From: Opitutia bacterium
GTDB lineage: Bacteria > Verrucomicrobiota > Verrucomicrobiia > Opitutales > Opitutaceae
Direction: 5' to 3'
Assembly (NCBI GenBank): GCA_016217545.1
Contig: JACRHT010000002.1
Location: 434,001 to 498,000, forward strand
DNA: 64,000 bases
The position numbers and the translations under genes were made by a program. Numbering within the stretch: the first letter of the stretch is position 1; every line of letters starts with the position of its first letter. Below, piece by piece: positions 16,079-24,380 of this stretch. The notes below the pieces were generated by a model. The model did not search any database, was not told where the DNA came from, and saw nothing but the letters and a program-made list of their open reading frames with translations.

Positions 16079-17110
16079 TTACGCGGCGGGGGCTGGCGAT
16101 GCCTTTTGCTTCTTCCGCAGCTTCCGCACGCGTTTTAGCAGTTCTTTCTTAAGCTTGGGAATCCCCTCCTCGCTCAGGCAGGAGATCGGGACGAGCTCCA
16201 CCTTCTTGTAGCGCGTCTTGAATTTCTTGAGGTTCACGACGGCGGCGTCCTCGTCCATCTTGTTCGCGGCGACGAGGCGCGGCTTCTCGAGCAGCTCCGG
16301 ATCGTAGAGTTCGAGTTCCTTGAGCAACTGCTTGTAGTCGTCACGCGGGTCGCGGTTGTCGGTGCCGGCCATGTCGACGATGATCAACAGCAGCGCGCAA
16401 CGCTCGATGTGGCGAAGGAAGCGATGGCCGAGACCCTTGTTCTCGCTCGCGCCGGTGATGAGGCCGGGAATGTCGGCGAGGATGAGGCGATCGTATTCCT
16501 CCTCATACTCGATGATGCCGATCTGCGGCTGCAACGTCGTGAACGGATACGCGGCGACCTTCGGGTGCGCCTTCGTGATGAGGCCGGTGAGCGAGGACTT
16601 GCCGGCGTTGGGGAAACCGACGAGGCCGACGTCCGCGATGCTCTTCAGCTCGAGACGATACTCGCCATACTCGCCGGGCTCGCCGGGACCGAACTGGCGC
16701 GGCGCGCGGTTGACCGACGACTTGAAACGCGTGTTGCCGAAGCCGCCCTTGCCGCCCTTGCAGAGGATGAACTCCTGGCCGTCCTCGAGGATCTCGGTGA
16801 CGACCGCGCCGGTCTCGAGGTGATAGACGACGGTGCCGAGCGGCACGCGGAGGATCGCGTTGCGGCCTTCGCGACCGTTGCAGTCCTTGCCCTGCCCGTG
16901 CTCGCCGCGCTCGGCGTTCCAGTGCGGCTTGTATTTGAAATCGATGAGATTGTTCTGGTCGTCATCGCCGCGCAGCACGACGTGGCCGCCGCGGCCGCCA
17001 TCGCCGCCGTTCGGGCCGCCCCAAGGCTCAAATTTTTCGCGACGAAAGCTCACGCAACCGCGGCCTCCGTCGCCGGCGCGGGCTTTGATGGTGCATTCGT
17101 CGATGAACAT
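16079..17110 (-). CDS. obgE: GTPase ObgE/CgtA
   Basis: A 343-residue Obg GTPase involved in late 50S ribosome assembly and stress control. The start MFIDECTIKARAGDGGRGCV and the Gly-rich Obg fold (WGGPNGGDGGRGGHV, KGGKGGFGN) fill residues 1-158. The G domain shows G1 GFPNAGKSSL, switch I/G2 YPFTTLQP, G3 DIPGLI and G4 NKMD. A basic C-terminus (KKELLKRVRKLRKKQK) ends the protein; the extra OCT domain of some Obg proteins is absent. It follows the hydrolase gene after 41 nt and precedes the GspE-N gene by 18 nt. Confidence 0.95.
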   Translation of the reverse strand: MFIDECTIKARAGDGGRGCVSFRREKFEPWGGPNGGDGGRGGHVVLRGDDDQNNLIDFKYKPHWNAERGEHGQGKDCNGREGRNAILRVPLGTVVYHLETGAVVTEILEDGQEFILCKGGKGGFGNTRFKSSVNRAPRQFGPGEPGEYGEYRLELKSIADVGLVGFPNAGKSSLTGLITKAHPKVAAYPFTTLQPQIGIIEYEEEYDRLILADIPGLITGASENKGLGHRFLRHIERCALLLIIVDMAGTDNRDPRDDYKQLLKELELYDPELLEKPRLVAANKMDEDAAVVNLKKFKTRYKKVELVPISCLSEEGIPKLKKELLKRVRKLRKKQKASPAPAA

Positions 17111-17151
17111 GCCCCCCACGGTGCAGAATCCCGCGCGCTTGCCAAGCGGAG

Positions 17152-17703
17152 TTAGGCGCCCGGCAGGCGGTCGAGGAATTCCCGCCAAAGCGCCTGCCCC
17201 ACCGGCCACATGCCGAGATCGGAGTCGGAGTTGATGTGCCCCAACCCTTCCAAGACCCGCAACTCCGCGCCCCAGTTTTCGGCCCATTCCGTCGACCGCG
17301 CGACGCTCGCATAAGGATCGTCCGTGCTCGCGATCACCACGGCCGGAAACGGCAGTCGCCCGCGCGGAATCGGTCCGAAGCCGCGCAGCATCGGCAAATC
17401 GGGAGCCCGCTCCACGTCGGACGGCGCGACGAGGAACGCGCCCGCAATCTTGCCGCCGCCGCGTGCGACGTGACGCACCACCGTGATGCAACCGACGCTG
17501 TGCGCGATCACGACCGCGGGACCCGGCAACACCGCGAGCGTGCGCTCGAGCGCGTCCTCCCAATCCTGCGGTGAAGTCGAAAGCCAGTCGGCCAGCGCCA
17601 TCCGCGGCCACGCCGGATTCGCCGCATGCCACGCACGCATCCAGTGCAACGGGCCTCCGCCGGAATAGCCCGGCACGAGCAAAATCGGAAAATGCCCGGA
17701 CAT
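17152..17703 (-). CDS. RBBP9/YdeN-family serine hydrolase
   Basis: A 183-residue small alpha/beta hydrolase. The family start LLVPGYSGGGPLHWMRAWH is followed by the nucleophile elbow AHSVGC (Ser), the acid in ASTDDPYAS and the catalytic His in GLGHINSDSDLGMW, so the Ser-Asp-His triad is complete. RBBP9/YdeN proteins are cytoplasmic serine hydrolases of poorly known physiological substrate. It begins 5 nt after the ftsZ stop codon, so it is probably transcribed at the tail of the dcw cluster. A link with division is not implied by the family. Confidence 0.85.
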   Translation of the reverse strand: MSGHFPILLVPGYSGGGPLHWMRAWHAANPAWPRMALADWLSTSPQDWEDALERTLAVLPGPAVVIAHSVGCITVVRHVARGGGKIAGAFLVAPSDVERAPDLPMLRGFGPIPRGRLPFPAVVIASTDDPYASVARSTEWAENWGAELRVLEGLGHINSDSDLGMWPVGQALWREFLDRLPGA

Positions 17704-17708
17704 CGGGC

Positions 17709-19007
17709 TCAGACCGTCACCTTGATGCCGCGGCGCAGATACGTCGGCACGTCGAGGTCCTGGCCTTCGAAGAGATTGCGGTCGGACTTGTCGAACGAGC
17801 CGCGATTCGCGGCGGGTTCGGCGACGCCGCCGAAGCCAAACTCCTCCTGCTGGGGCTTGTTCGGATCGTGCGCCGCAGCCTTGGCCGACGCGCTGCTGGG
17901 CCGCGCCGCACGCTCGCGTTCGGCGGGCGCGGACGGCTTCGCCGGAGCGGATTCACCTTCCGCGTCCTCGCTCGCGGCTGGCGCGCGCTCAGGGCGTTTG
18001 GCGGGAGTGTTCGGCTTGGCGCGCGTGAAGGTGCGGCCACCGATGTCGGTCGCGCCAATGACGCAGACCTCGACCTTGCCCTGCAACGCCTCATCGATCA
18101 CGGCGCCCATGATCACGTGCGCCTCGCGGCCGAATTCCTCGGTCACCGCCGTCATCAGCTGATTGACCTTCGTCAGACTGAGATCGGCGCCTCCCGTGAT
18201 ATTCACCATCAGACGGTCGGCCTTGCGGGCGAACTCCGGCGTGGCGAGCAGCGGGCAATTCTTGAGGTCCTCGAACGCGGCGTCGGCGGCGTTCTCGCCC
18301 TCACCGGTGCCGAGGCCGAACAGGGTCTTGCCGCCGCGCGTCTGGAATGCGGTGCGCAGCGCCTGGAAGTCGACGTTGATCAGGCCGGTCTGCGAGAGCA
18401 TGGCCCAGATCGATTTCACGCCGCGGCCCATCCACACGTCGGCGCGGGCGAACGAGTCGAGCACGCTCGTCTGCTCCGTGCCTTCCTGAAGCAACAGGTC
18501 GTTCGAAAGCGGGATGACCGCGTGGCACTGCTTGCGGAGTTCGTCGAGCGATTCCTCGGCCTGCTTGCGGCGGCGGCCGCCTTCGAAGCTGAACGGCAGC
18601 GTGACGAACGCGATGACGAGCGCGCCGGCCTCGCGGGCGATTTCCGCCACGACGGGTGTCGCGCCCGAACCGGTGCCGCCGCCGAGTCCGGCCACGAGGA
18701 ACACGAGATCGTTGCCGCGCACGACTTCGGTGATCTTTTCGCGATCCGCGTCGGCCGCCTGGTAACCGAGCGCCGGGTCGCCGCCGGCGCTGAGGCCGCG
18801 CGTGACGCTGGTGCCGATGAGAATCTTGTCCTGCACCGGCGAGGAGCTGAGCGCCTTGAAGTCGGTGTTGATGACCGCGAGTTGGAGGCGATCAAGGTTC
18901 TCCATCTTCAGCCGGTCGACGGCGTTGGAGCCACCGCCGCCGATGCCGACGAGCTTGATGCCGATGTCGCGATCCGTGAGGGCTTCGAGGGGAAGTTCGT
19001 TGTTCAT
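17709..19007 (-). CDS. ftsZ: Cell division GTPase FtsZ, with altered T7 loop
   Basis: A 432-residue tubulin homologue that forms the Z-ring. The nucleotide site looks intact: GIGGGGSNAV (residues 21-30), NTDFKAL, and the G-box GGGTGSG (109-115). The synergy (T7) loop, normally NxDFxD, reads NVDFQA at residues 211-216. The second Asp, which in E. coli (D212) is needed for GTP hydrolysis across the subunit interface, is therefore Ala, while the first Asp is kept. A long Pro/Ala/Glu linker (about 330-410) leads to the C-terminal peptide LDVPTYLRRGIKVTV, comparable to the FtsA-binding tail. ftsA lies 10 nt upstream. No second ftsZ or tubulin gene is in the window. Confidence 0.95.
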   Translation of the reverse strand: MNNELPLEALTDRDIGIKLVGIGGGGSNAVDRLKMENLDRLQLAVINTDFKALSSSPVQDKILIGTSVTRGLSAGGDPALGYQAADADREKITEVVRGNDLVFLVAGLGGGTGSGATPVVAEIAREAGALVIAFVTLPFSFEGGRRRKQAEESLDELRKQCHAVIPLSNDLLLQEGTEQTSVLDSFARADVWMGRGVKSIWAMLSQTGLINVDFQALRTAFQTRGGKTLFGLGTGEGENAADAAFEDLKNCPLLATPEFARKADRLMVNITGGADLSLTKVNQLMTAVTEEFGREAHVIMGAVIDEALQGKVEVCVIGATDIGGRTFTRAKPNTPAKRPERAPAASEDAEGESAPAKPSAPAERERAARPSSASAKAAAHDPNKPQQEEFGFGGVAEPAANRGSFDKSDRNLFEGQDLDVPTYLRRGIKVTV

Positions 19008-19017
19008 CGTCGAGTCC

Positions 19018-20232
19018 TCAGCCGAAAAACTTGGTCAGGCCCGCGAAGATGCTGCCGCCCTTGCGGCGCGCGGGCACGTGGTGTTCCGAGGCGTGCTTGA
19101 AGCCGAACTGGAAGACGCCGAGCACGGTGCTGAACATCGGGTCCTTCAACTCGTCCTTCACCCACGACGGCGCTTCGCCGCGCCGCACCGGCAGGCCGAA
19201 GACGCGGCTCGCCGCTTCGTCGATGCCGGGCATCTTGGCGGTGCCGCCAGTCAGGACGACGCCCGCGCCGCAGTGCTCGACCGAGAGCTTCGGGCCGAGC
19301 TTCTTCTGCACGATTTCGAAAATCTCCTGCACGCGCGCGCTCGTGATCGTCTCGATCGCGCCGCGGGCAATCTGGCGGTCGCCGAAGGACATGTCGCCGT
19401 TGAGCCAGACTTTGTCGGCCTTGTCGCGCGTCTGCACCGTGCCGCGGCCGTGGCGGAGTTTCAGCATCTCAGCTTGCGTCGTGGTGACGCGGAGGCCGAT
19501 CGCGAGATCGTTCGTCACGTGTTCGCCGCCGACGGGCAGCGTGCCGGTCGCGGCGACGTGGCCGTCGCGATAGAGGACGTAATCCGTGATGCCCTTGCCG
19601 ACGTCGAGAACCAGCGCGCCGTGGATGCGCTCTTCCTGCGTCGTGAGCAACGCGCCGCTCGCGAGCGAGGAGAGCACGAGTTCGCGGACCTCGAGGTGAT
19701 AACCGCCGACGACGTGGATGTTGTCGCTCACCTTGCTCTCCTGCCCGTGCACGATCCAGTAACCGACTTCGAGGCGGCTGCCGGAAAGATGCTCGGGATC
19801 GGCCACGACGCGGCCGTCGAGGCGGAACGGGCGGCGCAACTCGTGGATGCGCGTGCGGCCGGCGGGCAGCTCCTTTTCCTTCGCGAGGTCGCAGACGGTG
19901 GAGATGTCGAGCTGCGTGACGGTGTTGTCGGCCGACTTCACGTTCACCGAGGCCTCGTTGTAGAAGCCGTCGAGATGCGGGCCGGTCTGCGCGAGCCAGA
20001 CCTCGTCGAGGCGCGCGCCGGCTTTTTTCTCAGCCATCTCGAGCGCGTGGTGCGCGGCTTCGGAGGCGGCCTTGTAGTCGACGACCTCGCCCTTCATCAC
20101 GCCGCGCGACTGCGAGAGGCCGACGCCGATGATGTTGAGCGCGCGGCCGCGGGCGATTTCGCCGACGAGGACCGCGATTTTGCCGGTGCCGATTTCGACC
20201 GCACCGATGATTCTGCTGCCGTTAGAGATCAC
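19018..20232 (-). CDS. ftsA: Cell division protein FtsA
   Basis: A 404-residue actin-like ATPase that tethers FtsZ to the membrane. Phosphate and adenosine motifs are seen as GAVEIGTGKIAVLVGE, ALVLDVGKGITDYVLY and GAGVVLTGGTAKMPGIDEAASRVFG. The SHS2-type 1C domain lies between about residues 85 and 165. The C-terminus KGGSIFAGLTKFFG is a plausible amphipathic membrane-targeting helix. The start is GTG at 20230-20232, and the coding region overlaps the ftsQ end by 11 nt, suggesting translational coupling. Confidence 0.93.
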   Translation of the reverse strand: MISNGSRIIGAVEIGTGKIAVLVGEIARGRALNIIGVGLSQSRGVMKGEVVDYKAASEAAHHALEMAEKKAGARLDEVWLAQTGPHLDGFYNEASVNVKSADNTVTQLDISTVCDLAKEKELPAGRTRIHELRRPFRLDGRVVADPEHLSGSRLEVGYWIVHGQESKVSDNIHVVGGYHLEVRELVLSSLASGALLTTQEERIHGALVLDVGKGITDYVLYRDGHVAATGTLPVGGEHVTNDLAIGLRVTTTQAEMLKLRHGRGTVQTRDKADKVWLNGDMSFGDRQIARGAIETITSARVQEIFEIVQKKLGPKLSVEHCGAGVVLTGGTAKMPGIDEAASRVFGLPVRRGEAPSWVKDELKDPMFSTVLGVFQFGFKHASEHHVPARRKGGSIFAGLTKFFG

Positions 20233-21223
20233 GTGAAGGTTTCCGTTTCGTGGAGGAAGAAGGAGAAAGCTGGAAGGCCGGCGCGGCGGTGCCGCTCTGC
20301 GCCTGCTTCGTGAGCTGCTCGGGCGTCTGCGCGAGCTTCACCGGCACCTGCGGTCCGAGCGCGAGGTTGACCGACTGGATCTGCGGCTCGGCGAGCGTGC
20401 GCTTCGTCTCGTCGACGATCATGTCGAGCTGCGCGATCTGGCGGAAGAAGTCCTGCTTCGCGCTGAAGACGATCTCCGGGATGTCCTGCGCCTTGACCGT
20501 GATTTCCTCGTGGGTGGCGAGGCGCGCGAGGGACACGAAGAGCCACTCGCGGTAGAGATGCGGCGCCTGCAATTGCGCGGTGGTGAGCAGATCGGAGACC
20601 TGCTTCATGCCCTCGATCGGAGCGTAGCTTTTGCCGTCCTCGGTGCGGCGCAGCCGGAAATCCGCAAGCCACGGAAGCGTCGCGAGCAGGGCCTTGTCGT
20701 AGCCGTAGCCTTCGTAGACGACGCCGTCCTTCGCGACGAGCAGCTGCTTCTTCTCCAAGCGGTCCTCGACCTGAATTCGGGCGACCGGAGTGCGCTCCTT
20801 GAGGTCGATCACGAGCGTGTCGGGGAAGCTGCGCGTGAGCACCGCGATGCGGACTTGGCCGGCGGAAATCAGTTTCTCGCGCAGCGCGGAGAGATCGAGC
20901 GCCATGAGCGTGGTGTTGCGCGGCACGGCCAGCAGGCGCGCCGCCCACTCCTTGCCGAGCACGCCGTCGGTGACGACGAGGATGTCCTTCACCGGCTCGC
21001 TTTTCACTGCGGAGGCGATGGCGGCGCGGTCGTTTTCCCACGTGTGCACCATCTCGTAGATGCCCCAGCCCGCCGCGCCGGTGAGGGCGACGAGGGAAAT
21101 GACCTTCAACCATGCGATCTGGCGGCGGCGGCGGCCGCGGGCGGACATCGCGCGCGGCGTCACGTCCTGGCGAATGGTGCGCCAGGAACGCTCGGCTGCG
21201 GCGTTGTCCTTCTCCTCGCTCAT
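20222..21223 (-). CDS. ftsQ: Divisome protein FtsQ/DivIB-like
   Basis: A 333-residue bitopic inner-membrane protein. A basic cytoplasmic tail with RGRRRRQIAW is followed by one membrane helix (LKVISLVALTGAAGWGIY), then a POTRA-like region (NTTLMALDLSALREKL) and the FtsQ domain segment RSFPDTLVIDLKERTPVARI. A Pro-rich C-terminal tail ends the protein. Sequence identity to classical FtsQ is low; the call rests on topology, the PDTL..ERTPVA pattern and position between ddl and ftsA. The ATG overlaps the ddl stop as ATGA. Confidence 0.85.
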   Translation of the reverse strand: MSEEKDNAAAERSWRTIRQDVTPRAMSARGRRRRQIAWLKVISLVALTGAAGWGIYEMVHTWENDRAAIASAVKSEPVKDILVVTDGVLGKEWAARLLAVPRNTTLMALDLSALREKLISAGQVRIAVLTRSFPDTLVIDLKERTPVARIQVEDRLEKKQLLVAKDGVVYEGYGYDKALLATLPWLADFRLRRTEDGKSYAPIEGMKQVSDLLTTAQLQAPHLYREWLFVSLARLATHEEITVKAQDIPEIVFSAKQDFFRQIAQLDMIVDETKRTLAEPQIQSVNLALGPQVPVKLAQTPEQLTKQAQSGTAAPAFQLSPSSSTKRKPSRDL

Positions 21224-22149
21224 TTCTTCGTGGTGCTGCCGGCGAAGCGCTCGAGGGCGGGCGCGACCAGTTCGCGGCAAAGCGCGTTGAAATCGAGGCC
21301 CACGCAGCGAGCGCTCATCGGCAAGAGGCTCGTTTCCTTCATGCCGGGCAGCGTGTTGATTTCCAGCAGATAAAGTTCGCCGTCCGGCGCGAGGATGAAG
21401 TCGATGCGCGCGTAGTCGCGGCAACCGCAGGCGGCGAACGCGGTCTCGGCCGCGCGCTGCACTTCGGCCGTCTGCTCGGACGAGAGCGGCGCGGGCGCGG
21501 TGTATTCCGTCATGCCCTTGGTGTATTTGCTCGTGTAGTCGAACACGCCGGACTTCGGCGTGATCTCGACCACGCCCATGGCGCGGCCGCGCAGCAGGCC
21601 GACGGTGAGTTCGCGGCCGACGATGCGTTTTTCGATGATCCAATCGCCTTGGCGGATGCCCGCGATGGCGATTTCGAGGCCCGCACGCGAGGAGATCATC
21701 TGCAGGCCCACGCTGCTGCCCTGCCGGTTCGGCTTCAACACGACCTGTTCACCGAGTTCGTCGGAAAGCACGGAGGCCTTCGGCTTGCTTGTGACGTCGA
21801 ACGCGCGGCCGGGCGCGACGCGCACCCCCATCGCGGAGACGGCCTGTCGCGTGCGCCATTTGTCGAAGCACAGCTCGGAGCCCGCTGCGTCGCAACCCGC
21901 GTAGGCGACGCCCGTCTGCTCGAGCAAGCGCTGCATGCCGCCGTCCTCGCCGAACACGCCGTGGAGCGTCGAGAAGACGACGTGGCGCTTCGGATCGAGA
22001 TCCGCCGGCAGCGCGTCGGCCTCGATGTTGAACAACTGGGTCGGGAACGACGTCGCCATCGCCAGGGCGGCGGCTTTGCCGGAGCCGAGGGAAACTTCGC
22101 GTTCAGGAGAGGTGCCGCCTGCGAAGACGGCGATGATGGGAGAGCTCAT
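21220..22149 (-). CDS. ddl: D-alanine--D-alanine ligase
   Basis: A 309-residue ATP-grasp ligase making the D-Ala-D-Ala dipeptide for MurF. FAGGTSPEREVSLGSGKA is the family start. VFSTLHGVFGEDGGMQRLLE, VLKPNRQGSSVGL and the metal-binding LYLLEINTLPGMKETSLLP are all present. The length is normal. Start and stop both use 4-nt ATGA overlaps, with murB upstream and ftsQ downstream, so translation is tightly coupled through this part of the cluster. Confidence 0.95.
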   Translation of the reverse strand: MSSPIIAVFAGGTSPEREVSLGSGKAAALAMATSFPTQLFNIEADALPADLDPKRHVVFSTLHGVFGEDGGMQRLLEQTGVAYAGCDAAGSELCFDKWRTRQAVSAMGVRVAPGRAFDVTSKPKASVLSDELGEQVVLKPNRQGSSVGLQMISSRAGLEIAIAGIRQGDWIIEKRIVGRELTVGLLRGRAMGVVEITPKSGVFDYTSKYTKGMTEYTAPAPLSSEQTAEVQRAAETAFAACGCRDYARIDFILAPDGELYLLEINTLPGMKETSLLPMSARCVGLDFNALCRELVAPALERFAGSTTKK

Positions 22150-23099
22150 AGAAATTTCTTCCAGTCGGAACCGAACAACATGACCTCGGGCTCGAGGTCG
22201 ATGCCGCGCGCGGCCTTCACCCGCGCGCGCACCACCCGCACGAGCGCGAGGATATCGGCGGCGGTGGCGTTGTCGCGATTGACGATGAAATTCGCGTGCA
22301 CGCGCGAGACCTCGGCACCGCCGACGCGTTCGCCCTTCAGCCCGCACTCGTCGATGACCTTGCCGGCGGAGGTGCCCGGCGGATTTTTGAAAATGCACCC
22401 GGCGCTCGGTTCGCGCGGCTGCGATTCCTGGCGCTTCTTCGTGTAGGCCTCGATCTGCTGCTTGATCGCCGCGGCGTCCGCGTGCTGGCGCGGCACGAGG
22501 AAAGCGCCGAGCGCAACGGCGGTCTCGAGCTCCGCGCAATGGCGGTAGTCGACGTGCATCGCGGCTTTTTTCATCACGCGCTTCTCGCCCGCGAGCGTCA
22601 TGAGGTGAACCTCGTCGACGACGTCAAAGGTCCAGCCGCCCATCGCGCCGGCGTTCATGCGGAGCGCGCCGCCGACGCTGGCCGGGATGCCCTCCATGAA
22701 TTCGAAACCGGAAAGGCCGGCCTTCGCCGCGAGGCCGCAGAGATTTTTCAAGCGCAAGCCCGCGCCGACCCACACGCGACCGTCGGGTTGCGGCTCGAAC
22801 GCCTGCCAGCTCGGGTGCGCGAGACTAATCACGAGGCCTTCGACGCCTTCGTCCGGCACGAGAAGATTCGAGCCACGGCCGAGCATGTAGGTCGGGAGGC
22901 CGCGCGCGTGGGCCGCGGCGAGCAAAGCGGCGAGATCCGCGGCGTTGGCCGGCTCGGCGTAAACGCGCGCCGGACCGCCGACGCGCATCGTGGTCTTCGG
23001 TGCGAGCGGCTCGCGTTCGACGAGCTTGGTCGCGACGTCGAGCGCAGGACGCACGGCGGCGACGAAATCGTTCCAGGAAGCTGCGGCGGCCGTGCTCAT
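22146..23099 (-). CDS. murB: UDP-N-acetylmuramate dehydrogenase MurB
   Basis: A 317-residue FAD enzyme reducing UDP-GlcNAc-enolpyruvate to UDP-MurNAc. PLAPKTTMRVGGPARV and YMLGRGSNLLVPDEGV bind FAD. The substrate segment GIPASVGGALRMNAGAMG and the motif EPSAGCIFKNPPGTSAGKVIDE place it with type II-like MurB proteins, in which the catalytic position is in the SAGCIFKNP stretch. The start ATG overlaps the murG stop by one base (TGATG). In most dcw clusters murC lies between murG and murB; there is no room for it here. Confidence 0.94.
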   Translation of the reverse strand: MSTAAAASWNDFVAAVRPALDVATKLVEREPLAPKTTMRVGGPARVYAEPANAADLAALLAAAHARGLPTYMLGRGSNLLVPDEGVEGLVISLAHPSWQAFEPQPDGRVWVGAGLRLKNLCGLAAKAGLSGFEFMEGIPASVGGALRMNAGAMGGWTFDVVDEVHLMTLAGEKRVMKKAAMHVDYRHCAELETAVALGAFLVPRQHADAAAIKQQIEAYTKKRQESQPREPSAGCIFKNPPGTSAGKVIDECGLKGERVGGAEVSRVHANFIVNRDNATAADILALVRVVRARVKAARGIDLEPEVMLFGSDWKKFL

Positions 23100-24238
23100 C
23101 AGGACGGGGAAGCGGGGGCCGGCGTGTGCCGGAGATGGCGACGCGGCGGGAGACGCTGGGCGAGCTCCTCGAGGTCGGTGACGATCGTCGCGACGGCGTC
23201 CTCGTGCGCCATGCGGTGCAGGTTTTCGCGAAATTTGTTCAGGAGCCAGTCGTTGAAGAGGATGTCGAACACCTCCTGCCGCAGCAGCGAGAGCGCGTTC
23301 TGGTCGATGACGAGCCCGCCGCCTTGTTGCTCGAAGTAGCGCGCATTGGCCCACTGGTGATTGTCGGCGGCGAATGGATACGGGATGAGCACGGCGGGCG
23401 CTTCGCAGCGGACGAGTTCAGCGATCGTGCCGGCGCCGGCGCGGCTGACGACGAGGTCAGCGGCGGAGAGCAGCACGCCGATGCGGTCGGTGAACGGCTC
23501 GAACCACGCGCGGACGACTTCGCCTTTCTTCGAGCGCAGTTCGCGGACGGATGCCTCGCCCTTGCCCAAGCCGGTGACGCACCAGACCTGCACGCCTTCG
23601 CCCGCGAGCGCGTGGAGGTTGTCGACCACCCATTGATTCAGATTGCCGGAGCCCTGGCTACCGCCGACGAGGACGAGCAGCTTCTGCGTCGCGTCGACGC
23701 CGAGCTGAGCCCGCGCCTCGGTGCGCGAGAGGCGCACGACCTCCGGGCGCACCGGCAAGCCGGTGTGGCGCACCATCAGGCCAAGTCGTCCGGGCAGACG
23801 CACGCCAGGCGGCAGGTAGAGTCGCTGCGCGAAACGCGAGAGCAGGCGCACGGCACGGCCGGGAATGCGGTTCGCCTCGTGGAGCGCGACGGGAATGTCG
23901 AGAAAGCGCGCCGCGAGCGTGACGCCGGCGTTGGTGAAGCCGCCGAAGCCCACGACGGCGTGCGGGCGGAACGCCGCGAGGTATTTCAGCGAAAAGACGA
24001 GACCGTGCGTCTGCTTGAACACGCAGCGCGCCAGCACGTCCGGCCGTAGGCCGAACGGCGCGCCGGGCACGGTGGCGGTCGTGAGGTGCGGGTATTTCTC
24101 CGCGAGGCGCGAATCGACCTTCTTGTGCGAGATGAACAGGCGCACGTCGTGGCCGCGCGCGCGGAGAGCCTCGGCGAGCGCGATGCCCGGCGCGAGGTGT
24201 CCGCCGGTGCCGCCACAGGCGATGAGAAAACGGCTCAT
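23099..24238 (-). CDS. murG: Lipid II synthase glycosyltransferase MurG
   Basis: A 379-residue GT28 enzyme that adds GlcNAc to lipid I on the inner face of the cytoplasmic membrane. The N-terminal G loop is ACGGTGGHLAPGIALAEAL. VVGFGGFTNAGV, ALHEANRIPGRA and LVGGSQGSGNLNQ follow, then the UDP-GlcNAc-binding stretch SRAGAGTIAEL with PYPFAADNHQWANA. The ATG at 24236-24238 starts directly at the family N-terminus. Upstream, a 142-nt spacer with inverted heptad repeats separates it from ftsW. Confidence 0.95.
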   Translation of the reverse strand: MSRFLIACGGTGGHLAPGIALAEALRARGHDVRLFISHKKVDSRLAEKYPHLTTATVPGAPFGLRPDVLARCVFKQTHGLVFSLKYLAAFRPHAVVGFGGFTNAGVTLAARFLDIPVALHEANRIPGRAVRLLSRFAQRLYLPPGVRLPGRLGLMVRHTGLPVRPEVVRLSRTEARAQLGVDATQKLLVLVGGSQGSGNLNQWVVDNLHALAGEGVQVWCVTGLGKGEASVRELRSKKGEVVRAWFEPFTDRIGVLLSAADLVVSRAGAGTIAELVRCEAPAVLIPYPFAADNHQWANARYFEQQGGGLVIDQNALSLLRQEVFDILFNDWLLNKFRENLHRMAHEDAVATIVTDLEELAQRLPPRRHLRHTPAPASPS

Positions 24239-24265
24239 GTCGGCCTCCCTTCGGGAGGAGGTGGC

Positions 24266-24377
24266 AAGTGACAAGGGACAAGGCTCAAGAAGCGCGCCGC
24301 TCGCGCGGTGCGATCACGCCACCCCGGAGGGTTTGGATTCTCTTGGTCCTTGTTAGTTGTCACTTCGCACTTCATCG
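24266..24377. repeat. Inverted pair of heptanucleotide repeats between ftsW and murG
   Basis: Left array: AAGTGAC, AAGGGAC, AAGGCTC (24266-24286). Right array (24343-24377): TTGGTCC, TTGTTAG, TTGTCAC, TTCGCAC and one degenerate unit. The segments 24266-24283 and 24348-24365 are inverted copies with two mismatches and can form an 18-bp stem. The pair fills most of the spacer inside an otherwise tight operon. Confidence 0.75.
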
Positions 24378-24380
24378 CAC

